DNA of 64,000 nt. It comes from Candidatus Nitrosopelagicus sp. Lineage in GTDB: Archaea; Thermoproteota; Nitrososphaeria; Nitrososphaerales; Nitrosopumilaceae. A program made the translations under genes and the position numbers. Position 1 is the first letter of the stretch. The number at the start of each line of letters is the position of its first letter. The notes under the pieces are model-generated. The model was not told the DNA's origin. It made no database searches and saw only the letters and a list, made by a program, of their open reading frames with translations. Below, piece by piece: positions 25,655 through 33,315 of the stretch. The stretch lies in NCBI GenBank assembly GCA_028344575.1, contig JAOMBO010000002.1:105233-169232 (forward strand), written 5' to 3'.

Positions 25655-25717
25655 AAGATATGAAATATGAGATCATAATATAAGATAAAAGATAATAAAA
25701 AGAAGTTTTTGTTGGAC

Positions 25718-26017
25718 TTAATCTACTAATTCAGTCCAACCTTTGACGAAGACAGAGTTTCTGTATAGTGGGACAGGTTGTCCTACAGTAAAGTCCATTG
25801 GTCTCATCCAAAAGATTGCTTTTGTTGGGCAAACTCCGATGCATGCACCGTCGGTGATACATCTTTCAGGATAAAAGACAAATGCTTTTCCTCTTTTCCA
25901 GCCTTCGACTGGTTTTACTCTTAAAACATCAGGTCCTAATGATGTACAAATTTCAACACATAAAGCGCATCCAATGCACATTTGTTCTCCGATGTCTGGA
26001 AGAATTGCTACTGGCAT
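25718..26017 (-). CDS. Two-cluster [4Fe-4S] ferredoxin
   Basis: A 99-residue ferredoxin with two cysteine clusters: CIGCALCVEIC near the N-terminus and CITDGACIGVCP in the middle. The second has an extended spacing (CxxxxxCxxxCP), the first a CxxCxxCxxxC form. A C-terminal stretch RPMDFTVGQPVPLYRN extends beyond a minimal ferredoxin, as in NuoI-like ferredoxins. It is expected to carry electrons in the cytoplasm. A strong core promoter lies directly upstream. Confidence 0.93.
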   Translation of the reverse strand: MPVAILPDIGEQMCIGCALCVEICTSLGPDVLRVKPVEGWKRGKAFVFYPERCITDGACIGVCPTKAIFWMRPMDFTVGQPVPLYRNSVFVKGWTELVD

Positions 26018-26038
26018 GAAAAATTATGCTAAATTGAT

Positions 26039-26050
26039 CTTAATATAACT
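26039..26050 (-). promoter_or_regulatory. TATA box for the ferredoxin gene
   Basis: On the minus strand AGTTATATTAAG is centred about 28 bases before the ATG at 26017. This spacing implies a leaderless or nearly leaderless mRNA, common in archaea. Confidence 0.55.
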
Positions 26051-26067
26051 TACCTCAAAATCGGGAA

Positions 26068-26107
26068 TTATAACGCTGTTTGAAATTTTATAACGCTGTT
26101 TGAAATT
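26068..26107. repeat. Perfect tandem 20-base duplication upstream of ferredoxin
   Basis: TTATAACGCTGTTTGAAATT occurs twice back to back (26068-26087 and 26088-26107). It lies between the end of the RecA-like gene (26110) and the ferredoxin TATA box, about 50-90 bases upstream of the ferredoxin start. A duplicated activator site or a replication slippage product are both possible. Confidence 0.9.
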
Positions 26108-26109
26108 GA

Positions 26110-26661
26110 TTATTTCTCAAGTGTTATTTTTGATCGATCAGAAATTGTAAATTTTTTTATTTCTTGATTTTCAAGAATTTGACGACCATTTGGAAGAATC
26201 CAATCATTTTCTTTTTTTCCAGCCAATGCCGAAATGATCAAAATTGATTTTGAGAATGAAATATTTCTCACAAGTAACATCAAAATTGCATTTACAAGCC
26301 TTCCAGAATCTGCATCATTAGAAAGTGTGTTGTATAGTCCATTTATTGAATCAAAAATTACTAAATGAGGTTCTATTGTAAGTTTTGTAAAAATTTTAGG
26401 AAGGATTTCGTTTATTTTTGAATCTAGTGTAGTAAATAGTGTCAAATTAGAGATTGTAAGAAGTTTTGATTTAACATACCCAGAAAAAAGAAAGTCAAGA
26501 TCAATGTATAGAACTGGAAGAGTTTGTTCGGATGTGATTTTTTGGACTAGTTTAATTTTAGAGAATGCATTTTCGTAAAAAAGTAGATTAGAACTTGATG
26601 GAATTAAGCATTCTTCTAATAATTGAAAATTTTCAAATGTTGTATGGTTTTTATCCAACAA
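26110..26661 (-). CDS. RecA-like fold protein lacking a P-loop, function unknown
   Basis: A 183-residue protein. A Walker-B-like strand LVIFDSINGLYNTL at about residues 99-112 and a following LMLLVRNISFSKSILIISAL resemble the core of RadA/RecA or KaiC ATPases. I see no GxxxxGK[TS] Walker A, so it probably does not hydrolyse ATP. It may be a RadB-like partner or a degenerate paralogue. It is divergent from the aminotransferase-like gene, 25 bases away. Confidence 0.7.
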   Translation of the reverse strand: MLDKNHTTFENFQLLEECLIPSSSNLLFYENAFSKIKLVQKITSEQTLPVLYIDLDFLFSGYVKSKLLTISNLTLFTTLDSKINEILPKIFTKLTIEPHLVIFDSINGLYNTLSNDADSGRLVNAILMLLVRNISFSKSILIISALAGKKENDWILPNGRQILENQEIKKFTISDRSKITLEK

Positions 26662-26686
26662 TAATTATTTTTGAATCGGATATATA

Positions 26687-27832
26687 ATGAATTTTGAAGC
26701 AGTTTCTAAAGAATTTCAAACTGATAAGATCTATCTGAATAATGCATCAGTTTCAGTAATGCCTAAAATCAGTATAGAAGCAATGAAGCAGTTTCTCATA
26801 GATTATTCAGAAATGGGACCAGATTCTCCAGAATCTGAAATTTTCATAAAAGAATTATGGGAGAAAACGAGAAAGGCAGTTTCAAAAGTAGTAAAATGTC
26901 ACTCTGACGAAATTATAATTACACAAAGTGTAACTGATGGGATAAACAATGTGGCAAATGGAATGAACTTTGAAAATGATTCCAATATCGTAATTAGAGG
27001 TGGAGAACATGAACATCATGCAAATTATTTTCCTTGGTTAAAACTTGGAAAAAAGATTGATGTACGAAGTTTACCTGTTGATGAAAATGGAGGATTTACA
27101 GACTCGGATTTAAAAAAATTATTAGATAAAAAAACCAAATTGGTGGCATTAAGTCATGGCTTATACAATTCAGGTTTAATTTTACCAGTAAAAGAAATCG
27201 GTAAAGAATTGCAAAAAGAAAATATCCCATATTTTTTGGATACAGCCCAAACTGTAGGGTGTGTTGGTGAATTTGACTTTTCAAATACAGGATGTGATTT
27301 TATGTCGTTTAATGGTTCCAAATGGCTGTGTGGCCCAATGGGTACAGGAGTGTTCTACTGTAAACGAGAATCAAGTGATCTGCTAGAACCATCCAGTATT
27401 GGAGGGGAAACTGCAGAAACAAATGAAAATGGTGAATTAACATACAAAGAATTACCTGATAGATTTCAGGCCGGATTTAGAAATTATGTAGGATTAGCAG
27501 GAATGGAATCCTCAATTACATTTTTACAAAATTTAGGATGGGATAATATTAGAAATCATATCATAAATCTATCAAATTTGTTCATAGATGAAATTGGAAA
27601 GATTCCTGAATCCAAAGTTTTTGGTCCTGAAAATCAAGAAGATAGAACAAGCATAGTTTCATTTGATATTGGAAAACATGATCCTGAAAAAATTGTATCA
27701 GCAATGGCTAAAAAAGAAATAATCATTGCAAAAAGAGAAATCTATGAAAAACCAGTTTTGAGAATTTCTCCTCACGTATACAACACAAAAGATGAAATTT
27801 TGGGACTTGTAGAAGAATTAAAGAAATTATGA
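26687..27832 (+). CDS. Class V aminotransferase, cysteine desulfurase-like
   Basis: A 381-residue PLP enzyme of the SufS/Csd branch: YLNNASVSVMP at the start, the cofactor Asp and His in YFLDTAQTVGCVGEFDF, and the PLP lysine in FNGSKWLCGPMGTGVFY. The characteristic catalytic cysteine loop of SufS is not obvious, so an isopenicillin-N-epimerase-like or other lyase activity is an alternative to sulfur transfer. Its end overlaps the convergent RAM-domain gene by 6 bases. Confidence 0.87.
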   Translation: MNFEAVSKEFQTDKIYLNNASVSVMPKISIEAMKQFLIDYSEMGPDSPESEIFIKELWEKTRKAVSKVVKCHSDEIIITQSVTDGINNVANGMNFENDSNIVIRGGEHEHHANYFPWLKLGKKIDVRSLPVDENGGFTDSDLKKLLDKKTKLVALSHGLYNSGLILPVKEIGKELQKENIPYFLDTAQTVGCVGEFDFSNTGCDFMSFNGSKWLCGPMGTGVFYCKRESSDLLEPSSIGGETAETNENGELTYKELPDRFQAGFRNYVGLAGMESSITFLQNLGWDNIRNHIINLSNLFIDEIGKIPESKVFGPENQEDRTSIVSFDIGKHDPEKIVSAMAKKEIIIAKREIYEKPVLRISPHVYNTKDEILGLVEELKKL

Positions 27833-28093
27833 TTTTTCTTGTTGTTCAATTACTAGCATTGTTAAAGTAGATTGAACATTTTCAATTTTTCTAATATCAT
27901 TTGTTACAATTGATTTCAATTTTTCACTATTATCAGAGGATAGTTTGACGATTATGTCATAAACGCCGTACACGCCTTGAATTTCGAGTTTAATGTCAGT
28001 TTTATCTGCTAACATTTCTTTAACTTCTTTAATGATTTGAACATCTGTTCCTAGATTTGAGTTGATCAATACATAAGAAATAGGCAATACCAA
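27827..28093 (-). CDS. Stand-alone Lrp/AsnC ligand-binding (RAM) domain protein
   Basis: An 88-residue protein made only of the RAM domain of Lrp/AsnC regulators: ISYVLINSNLGTDVQIIKEV, then GVYGVYDIIVKLSSDNSEKL. There is no helix-turn-helix. Such proteins sense amino acids and assemble into rings, often with full-length Lrp partners. It overlaps the end of the cysteine-desulfurase-like gene by 6 bases. Confidence 0.88.
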   Translation of the reverse strand: MVLPISYVLINSNLGTDVQIIKEVKEMLADKTDIKLEIQGVYGVYDIIVKLSSDNSEKLKSIVTNDIRKIENVQSTLTMLVIEQQEKS

Positions 28094-28140
28094 AAAGCCT
28101 CAAATACAATATTTAACTTTTCATAGATGTACCACTAAAT

Positions 28141-28788
28141 ATGAAAGTAATTGATTTAACATTAACAATTTCAGAAGATATTCCAACATTTCCAGGTTCG
28201 CCACAACCTAATTTCATTAATTGGGAAAGTATAGAAAAAGATGGATATAATCTTGAATTGCTATTTCTAAGCACTCATACAGGAACTCATATTGATGCAC
28301 CGTATCATTTTGTCAAAAAAGGTCAGAAAATTGATCAAATAGTGACTAGAAGATTAGTTACAGAGGCCATTTTGATAAAAATCAGAAAAGGTTCAGACCA
28401 AGCAATTACAAAAGCCGACATACAAAAATTTGAGAAAAAATATGAAAAAATAGATGATGGTTCAACTGTCATATTTCATACAGGATGGCAAAAAAATCTA
28501 AACAAGAAATCTTACTTTATGAAAAATCCAGGATTGGCAGTATCTGCTGCAAAATATCTAGCATCAAAAAAAATTAATCTTGTAGGTATTGATTCACCTA
28601 GTATCGATTTGGGAAAAGATGAAAAATTTTCTGTTCATCATGTTTTAGCAAAAAACAATATTTTGATTGTAGAGAATTTAACAAATCTTGATAAAATTCA
28701 TTCAGAAAAATTTCATCTAATTGTAGCACCCTTAAAACTCAAAAATGCTACAGGCTCACCTGTCAGAGCAATGGCATTAGTTAATTAA
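28141..28788 (+). CDS. Cyclase family metal-dependent hydrolase (kynurenine formamidase-like)
   Basis: A 215-residue protein of the Cyclase/KynB family. The metal motif HxGTHxDxPxHF is seen as HTGTHIDAPYHF at about residues 47-58; further ligands follow in FHTGWQKN and in the GIDSPSIDLG segment. Members hydrolyse formamides, carbamoyl groups or cyclic amides. The substrate here is unknown. It is divergent from the RAM-domain gene with 47 bases between them. Confidence 0.9.
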   Translation: MKVIDLTLTISEDIPTFPGSPQPNFINWESIEKDGYNLELLFLSTHTGTHIDAPYHFVKKGQKIDQIVTRRLVTEAILIKIRKGSDQAITKADIQKFEKKYEKIDDGSTVIFHTGWQKNLNKKSYFMKNPGLAVSAAKYLASKKINLVGIDSPSIDLGKDEKFSVHHVLAKNNILIVENLTNLDKIHSEKFHLIVAPLKLKNATGSPVRAMALVN

Positions 28789-28854
28789 ATTACCACTAGT
28801 TCTTATTTTTAGCACTTGGTTATATGTTCTGAACGCTAAGTTAGAGTGAGGAAA

Positions 28855-29175
28855 ATGCAACAAACATCACTCAGAAGCGAAAGTATATCGCGGATAGCAA
28901 TGGTGGGTCTGGCTGTAGCAGGAATAGCCGTTATCCTAACACTATTGCTTGCTCCGTGGAACTGGATGCCAACAGAATACGCAGAACAAATTACTGTGAT
29001 TGCAGTGACCGACTACGGATGTGTTGGTGAATCCCAGATGGGTAACTCAGTCGTAGTTAGTGATTGTTCAGCAAGCGTTGGTGATGTGATTTCCGCAGAA
29101 TTTTACGCACCAGCTAGCGACAAAAACGGATACTACGACAGAATCTATGAAAAGCTAGCAGTAGTGGAACCATAG
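28855..29175 (+). CDS. Membrane-anchored small exported-domain protein
   Basis: A protein of 106 residues from ATG at 28855, which follows GTGAGG by three bases; a GTG at 28846 would add three residues. One helix (about 13-35, AMVGLAVAGIAVILTLLL) is followed by WNWMPTEYAEQ and a compact extracytoplasmic domain with two cysteines (GCVGE and SDCSA) that could form a disulfide. Base composition is richer in G and C than its neighbours, which fits a highly expressed gene. Function unknown. Confidence 0.78.
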   Translation: MQQTSLRSESISRIAMVGLAVAGIAVILTLLLAPWNWMPTEYAEQITVIAVTDYGCVGESQMGNSVVVSDCSASVGDVISAEFYAPASDKNGYYDRIYEKLAVVEP

Positions 29176-29237
29176 ACCCACTCTCTCTTTTTGTTTTCAA
29201 AAAAACATTTTTTAATCAATTTTTTTAGAATTGCATC

Positions 29238-29399
29238 ATGGGCCTATTTGGAAGGAAACCAAAAGAAATAGTCATCACGGGTACATTATGCCGAATTTGT
29301 GGAATGAATTTTGCTGCCACAGATAGATTGATGAGACATATGGTAAAGGCTCATGGTAAGGCCAAAAAGGACACAGGTCCTAGTTGCCCAAATTGTTAA
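29238..29399 (+). CDS. C2H2 zinc-finger microprotein
   Basis: A 53-residue frame, with basic start MGLFGRKPKEIVITGTL, a classic C2H2 finger CRICGMNF followed after 8 residues by H-x4-H (RHMVKAH), and a C-terminal CPNC pair. Single C2H2 fingers are rare but established in archaea and often bind DNA or RNA. It ends 12 bases before the convergent gene at 29412. An AT-rich TATA-like tract lies just upstream. Confidence 0.8.
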   Translation: MGLFGRKPKEIVITGTLCRICGMNFAATDRLMRHMVKAHGKAKKDTGPSCPNC

Positions 29400-29411
29400 C
29401 TTTTTAGAAAA

Positions 29412-29705
29412 TTATCTTTCATAATATTCGACTGGATAATCAAACTGTTTATTGTAATCAACTGCGTCCCAGAACTTTTCGTCATCAATATTCCGACCTT
29501 CTGATATCCAGACATTGAGTACTTTTTGCATGAAGAGTTTTGTTGTATCATCGATGTCAGGTCTTTTTCCTGTACTGTGTTCAATTTGGTCACGATTTTC
29601 TTTTAGAGCGGTAAGAACCTGTTTTAGAGACTTGCCGTTTTTGAGCGCCTGCTTTGCCTGCGCTTCAGCCATCTTTTCCTCTTTTGATTTACCAAAAAAT
29701 CGCAT
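29412..29705 (-). CDS. Small helical charged protein, function unknown
   Basis: A 97-residue protein from ATG at 29705 (MRFFGKSKEEKMAEAQ); an ATG at 29720 adds MPSSD. The N-terminal half is a charged helix, and the C-terminal part carries FWDAVDYNKQFDYPVEYYER. No family recognised. It faces the zinc-finger gene and is divergent from the RGG protein gene. Confidence 0.7.
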   Translation of the reverse strand: MRFFGKSKEEKMAEAQAKQALKNGKSLKQVLTALKENRDQIEHSTGKRPDIDDTTKLFMQKVLNVWISEGRNIDDEKFWDAVDYNKQFDYPVEYYER

Positions 29706-29796
29706 GTCAGATGAAGGCATTTTGCATGTTTAAGTCTAATTTGAAAATGATCCCTTAGTATAATTAGGGGAAATGTAGTGGAAGTTCAGAAAGATT

Positions 29797-30222
29797 ATGG
29801 GTTACGATAGACCACCAAGAGAAATGCACGATGCAACATGTGGAGATTGCGGTAAAGAATGTCAAGTTCCATTTGAGCCAAGACAAGATAAACCAGTTTA
29901 TTGTAACGATTGTTTCCAAGACCACAAACCAGCAAGAGACGACCGTGGCGGAGGCCGATTTGGTGGACGCGGCGGTGGCGGATATGGTAGAGGTAGAGAC
30001 GACCGTGGACGCGGAGCAGGTGGATATGGTAGAAATAGCCGCGGTGGAGGAAGATTTGGAAGAGACAGACCACCAAGAGAAATGCACGATGCAACATGTG
30101 GAGATTGCGGTAAAGAATGTCAAGTTCCATTCAAACCAAGCGGAGATAAACCAGTTTATTGTAACGATTGTTTCCAAGACCACAAACCAGCAAGAGACGA
30201 CCGTGGACGCGGAAGATATTAG
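29797..30222 (+). CDS. RGG/zinc-ribbon protein with internal duplication
   Basis: A 141-residue basic protein. Two nearly identical Cys4 ribbons (residues about 5-47 and 91-133; CGDCGKECQVPF then KPVYCNDCF) flank a 45-residue Arg/Gly-rich linker of RGG/RGGG/GRG units and a short RG tail. The ribbon resembles the CxxC-x17-CxxC zinc domain found in many bacterial and archaeal small proteins. RGG tracts usually bind RNA or drive condensation. The repeat is also near-perfect in DNA (offset 258 bases), pointing to recent duplication or gene conversion. Confidence 0.88.
   Translation: MGYDRPPREMHDATCGDCGKECQVPFEPRQDKPVYCNDCFQDHKPARDDRGGGRFGGRGGGGYGRGRDDRGRGAGGYGRNSRGGGRFGRDRPPREMHDATCGDCGKECQVPFKPSGDKPVYCNDCFQDHKPARDDRGRGRY
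29809..30206 (+). repeat. Direct repeat of about 140 bases inside the RGG gene
   Basis: Copies at 29809-29948 and 30067-30206 differ at about six positions, clustered at the codons of the PFEPRQD/PFKPSGD segment. The offset is exactly 86 codons, so the frame is kept. Confidence 0.9.
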
Positions 30223-30255
30223 TCATTTTTATACAAATAATCTACTAAAAAATTA

Positions 30256-30447
30256 TTGAATTTCAATTGTGTTTACCCATCTTGTGATTTTAAGGAAAAC
30301 GATATCGAAGAAGAAGAGTTTCTAAAACATCTCAATGAGATGCATCATGATGAGATGAAAGAGGCATCAGAAAGAGAGAGTATTCCAATTAAGATGATTG
30401 AGATGATGTCAGTGTCAAATTCTAAAGTTTTCATTAATTCTGGATAG
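30256..30447 (+). CDS. C2H2-type zinc-finger small protein
   Basis: A 63-residue protein from TTG at 30256. The N-terminal finger CVYPSCDF followed by about 13 residues and HLNEMHH gives a C-x4-C-x13-H-x4/5-H site. The rest is a charged helix (EMKEASERES). It follows the RGG gene by 33 bases on the same strand and may be cotranscribed. It probably binds nucleic acid or protein. Confidence 0.72.
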   Translation: MNFNCVYPSCDFKENDIEEEEFLKHLNEMHHDEMKEASERESIPIKMIEMMSVSNSKVFINSG

Positions 30448-30488
30448 AAAATAGTCTATTTTAGGCACAAAAATTAGAAAAAAAGGAA

Positions 30489-31022
30489 TTAGAGTACGTC
30501 TACAGATCTACCGCTTGGTTTGGTATCCAAATTGAAGGTTAGTTCAAGGATGCCGTTTGTGTATGTAGCTTTTGGAGAATCTGAATCGACCTTGTGAGGA
30601 ATTGGGACATTAACATGGTAGTCTTTTTCGCCATGCTTGGCATCGATGTGGACGATATCTTCATCCACAAAGACTTTCACATCGGTCTTTTCAACACCTG
30701 GCATCTCGGCAACAATCTTGAGAGTTTGTTCCTTGTCGTCAACCAAGGTGTCTATCAGAGGTTCTCTTTTCTCGGCAGTAGCTACTTGTGGTTGGTTGTC
30801 GCATCCACAAGCGTCTGTAGTAGGTAAAGTGTCTGGCTTGACATTTCCGTACTCTTGGATAACGGGTTTTCCATCAGGTCCAACGGTCATGGTATAACCG
30901 TAGTAAACTGGACCAGAAACCCCGTTAGTGTTTTGTAGAGCCTCAAAGATGTCATCTACACTTCCAAAGGAGCGTGACATTTCTTTGAAGATTCTATTGA
31001 TTTCGTTGTTAAACGTTGTCAT
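30489..31022 (-). CDS. Hsp20 family small heat-shock protein
   Basis: A 177-residue small heat-shock protein. The alpha-crystallin domain occupies about residues 85-170: PLIDTLVDDKEQTLKIVAEM, then KVFVDEDIVHIDAKHGEK and the GILELTF signature. The N-terminal arm contains CGCDN, an unusual pair of cysteines that could be redox or metal sensitive. It forms oligomers that hold unfolding proteins. AGAGGT lies 4 bases before the ATG. Confidence 0.93.
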   Translation of the reverse strand: MTTFNNEINRIFKEMSRSFGSVDDIFEALQNTNGVSGPVYYGYTMTVGPDGKPVIQEYGNVKPDTLPTTDACGCDNQPQVATAEKREPLIDTLVDDKEQTLKIVAEMPGVEKTDVKVFVDEDIVHIDAKHGEKDYHVNVPIPHKVDSDSPKATYTNGILELTFNLDTKPSGRSVDVL

Positions 31023-31033
31023 ATTTACCTCTA

Positions 31034-31061
31034 TAATGTAATAGGTATGACATTATATAAG
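31034..31061 (-). promoter_or_regulatory. Hsp20 promoter with TATA box and inverted repeat
   Basis: On the minus strand TTATATAATG (31052-31061) is about 34 bases before the Hsp20 ATG. TAATGT (31034-31039) and ACATTA (31050-31055) form an inverted repeat with a 10-base spacer overlapping the TATA box, a plausible repressor site for heat-shock control. Confidence 0.5.
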
Positions 31062-31144
31062 TTTTATTTTCTATTCATGAATATACTTACAACAGCGATC
31101 TAAAATTACATAATGTTATTATATCTGTTCATATATTACACTCT

Positions 31145-31801
31145 ATGAGAACAAGCGGTGTTTCCATGCCTGAAGTAGTGCGTGAAATCATTACTAGAAA
31201 CCGCTCAATTTACGACTGCATGAAGATGGATGTGATTAACTTTACAGCATTGGCAGTCAAAATTCAGGCTGATGTAGAAAAAACAATGGGAGGTCCTGTC
31301 AACCTCAATACCATAGTAGTTGCCATAAAGCGATATGCTGACTCTTTTGAGACCACAGATGAGATGATAGATGAGCCTGTTCTCAAAGATGCCAGATTAA
31401 CCCTAACTGACGGAATTATGGGTTTATCATGGAATATGACTGATGCAGGAGATGAGATGGCAAAAATGCTCAACGAGTTCCACAAAGAATTTACAGATTC
31501 TGAGTTTTTCAGATTTGGAGATTCGTTTAGAATTTTAGCTGAAGATAGCGACAGAGTTAGACGACATTTTCAGTCCCTACCAAGAGAGAATCAATTCAAT
31601 TCCGGATTGGCAAAAATTAAGGTGGCGGTTCCAGAAAATCATAGTCGCTCTGATGTCATGGCATTTGTGACTGAAATCTTGCATTATAATGGAATCGATA
31701 TGGCAGATGCCTTATTCACCCAAGATGGTTTGGTTATCGTCCTCAAAGAAGAGGATGCTCCAAGAGCATATGAAAAGTTACGTGCTCAGATTTCCCGATA
31801 A
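31145..31801 (+). CDS. ACT-like domain protein, function unknown
   Basis: A 218-residue cytoplasmic protein. The N-terminal 60 residues (MPEVVREIITRNRSIYDCM onward) are helical and could be a winged helix. The C-terminal region SGLAKIKVAVPENHSRSDVM to LVIVLKEEDAPRAYEKLRA looks like an ACT domain similar to that ending aspartokinases, which suggests amino-acid sensing. An ATG at 31166 is an alternative start, well placed for a leaderless mRNA from the TATA-like tract at 31131. It faces Hsp20 divergently. Confidence 0.75.
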   Translation: MRTSGVSMPEVVREIITRNRSIYDCMKMDVINFTALAVKIQADVEKTMGGPVNLNTIVVAIKRYADSFETTDEMIDEPVLKDARLTLTDGIMGLSWNMTDAGDEMAKMLNEFHKEFTDSEFFRFGDSFRILAEDSDRVRRHFQSLPRENQFNSGLAKIKVAVPENHSRSDVMAFVTEILHYNGIDMADALFTQDGLVIVLKEEDAPRAYEKLRAQISR

Positions 31802-31846
31802 TTTGTTAATGCAATCTTAAATTAGCATTAATGAGGCTGAAATATC

Positions 31847-33310
31847 ATGAATTTGATTTTTCTGAGTATTTTTGAGGAGTTTCAAAACCTGTTCAAAGAT
31901 GGGTTCTTGTCAAGAATTGATACTGATGCGCTAGCAGAGTCTAATGCTCGAGACTTAGTCAGGTCATATTTTGAGAGAAATCCGCTTCCAGAAGTTGATG
32001 CCGATTATCCAGGCATGGAAATCATACTGAATGGACTAGCAAACATTCAAAATTTCATAGGTGAGATTTCGATGGGAGAAGGCTCACTCATTGCGTCTGC
32101 TCCAATTTTGTTACTTGCAGCAAGTGTTGTAATTATTTTAGGTGTTTTAGGTGAGGCATTTTTCAAAAAGACTGGAATTCCAGACATTGCATTTTTGATG
32201 ATACTTGGTGTAATGATTGGACCGGTAATTGGAATTGTACAACCAGCTGCAGTTATAGAAATTGTTCCATACTTTGCAGCACTTGCATTAATCATCATCA
32301 TGTTTGATGGTGGATATAATCTGAAGATTGGACAAATTCTGAAGACTGCACACTTTTCAGTTATTCTTGTAATTTTGGGATTTGCAGCAGCTGTTGGAAC
32401 TGTTGGAACATTTGCTCATTATGGGTTAGGATGGGAATGGCTTGACAGCATATTGCTTGGAACTATAGTGGGGGGTAGTAGCTCGATCATTGTTTTTGGT
32501 TTGGTCAGGAAACTGAGAATTTCAGACAAAGCAAAATCAATGTTAAGTTTTGAATCTGCATTAACTGATATTTTATCAACGATTGTTGCATTCATTTTGT
32601 TTGAAGCGGTACTGTCAGGTTCATTCAGTATAGATCTCTTAGGTGAAACACTTGGAAGAGCAATCGCTGTTGGTTTGATACTTGGATTTGGAGTAGGAAT
32701 CCCATGGATGTTTATAATTTCCAAGCTAAGTAATGCACAGCACAACTACATGCTCACACTAGGTGTTTTGTTTTTACTATTCTTTTTGGCAAACTCATTT
32801 GGAGAATCTGGAGCACTAACAGCACTAGTATTTGGATTAATGCTTGGAAACAAAAAGTATTTGCTGAAAAAATTACGAATCAAACTACCAGAACATACCA
32901 TAGATAACTCACTTCACAGTCAGGTGACATTCATTGTTAGAGCATTCTTCTTCGTCTTCGTAGGATTACTAGCAAGCTTTGGTCAAATTGAATATGTCAT
33001 ATTTGGAGTAATAGCGGCGGTTGCGATTTACGTTGGAAGAATCATTATCACGCATACAGCACTTGTGCGTGGATTTTCTAGATTAGACAAGAAAGTTACA
33101 TCTGTAATGATTCCAAGAGGATTAGCTGCTGCGGTGCTAGCTACAATACCGCTTACAATGGGATTGCAAAATGGTGAAGCTTATCCACAGATAATATTTT
33201 TCATAATACTAACATCTGTAATAATTACAACAATTGGTTTGGGCGGAGCAAAGAAAATTCCACCACCAGAAGGTTCAGGTGGGTTTGTTACAGAAACAAA
33301 AGATAAATAA
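31847..33310 (+). CDS. Cation:proton antiporter, CPA1/CPA2 family
   Basis: A 487-residue membrane protein with about 12-13 helices starting after a 75-residue soluble N-terminus. The antiporter core starts KKTGIPDIAFLMILGVMIGP. GGSSSIIVFGLVRKL and LSFESALTDILSTIVAFI, with an acidic pair in the discontinuous helix, match NhaP/KefB-like exchangers. It moves Na+ or K+ against protons. The unusually long N-terminal soluble arm may be regulatory. It ends 5 bases before TFB on the other strand. Confidence 0.92.
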   Translation: MNLIFLSIFEEFQNLFKDGFLSRIDTDALAESNARDLVRSYFERNPLPEVDADYPGMEIILNGLANIQNFIGEISMGEGSLIASAPILLLAASVVIILGVLGEAFFKKTGIPDIAFLMILGVMIGPVIGIVQPAAVIEIVPYFAALALIIIMFDGGYNLKIGQILKTAHFSVILVILGFAAAVGTVGTFAHYGLGWEWLDSILLGTIVGGSSSIIVFGLVRKLRISDKAKSMLSFESALTDILSTIVAFILFEAVLSGSFSIDLLGETLGRAIAVGLILGFGVGIPWMFIISKLSNAQHNYMLTLGVLFLLFFLANSFGESGALTALVFGLMLGNKKYLLKKLRIKLPEHTIDNSLHSQVTFIVRAFFFVFVGLLASFGQIEYVIFGVIAAVAIYVGRIIITHTALVRGFSRLDKKVTSVMIPRGLAAAVLATIPLTMGLQNGEAYPQIIFFIILTSVIITTIGLGGAKKIPPPEGSGGFVTETKDK

Positions 33311-33315
33311 TTGCC

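Noticed and set aside
26068..26107. Possible CRISPR-like repeat
   Set aside because: The two 20-base units are directly adjacent with no spacer and no cas gene is present, so this is a simple tandem duplication.
29764..30183. Long open frame antisense to the RGG gene (Ser/Thr-rich) and a second one in another frame
   Set aside because: They mirror the repetitive Arg/Gly-rich gene on the plus strand, which has a strong zinc-ribbon pattern. Low-complexity shadows are expected here.
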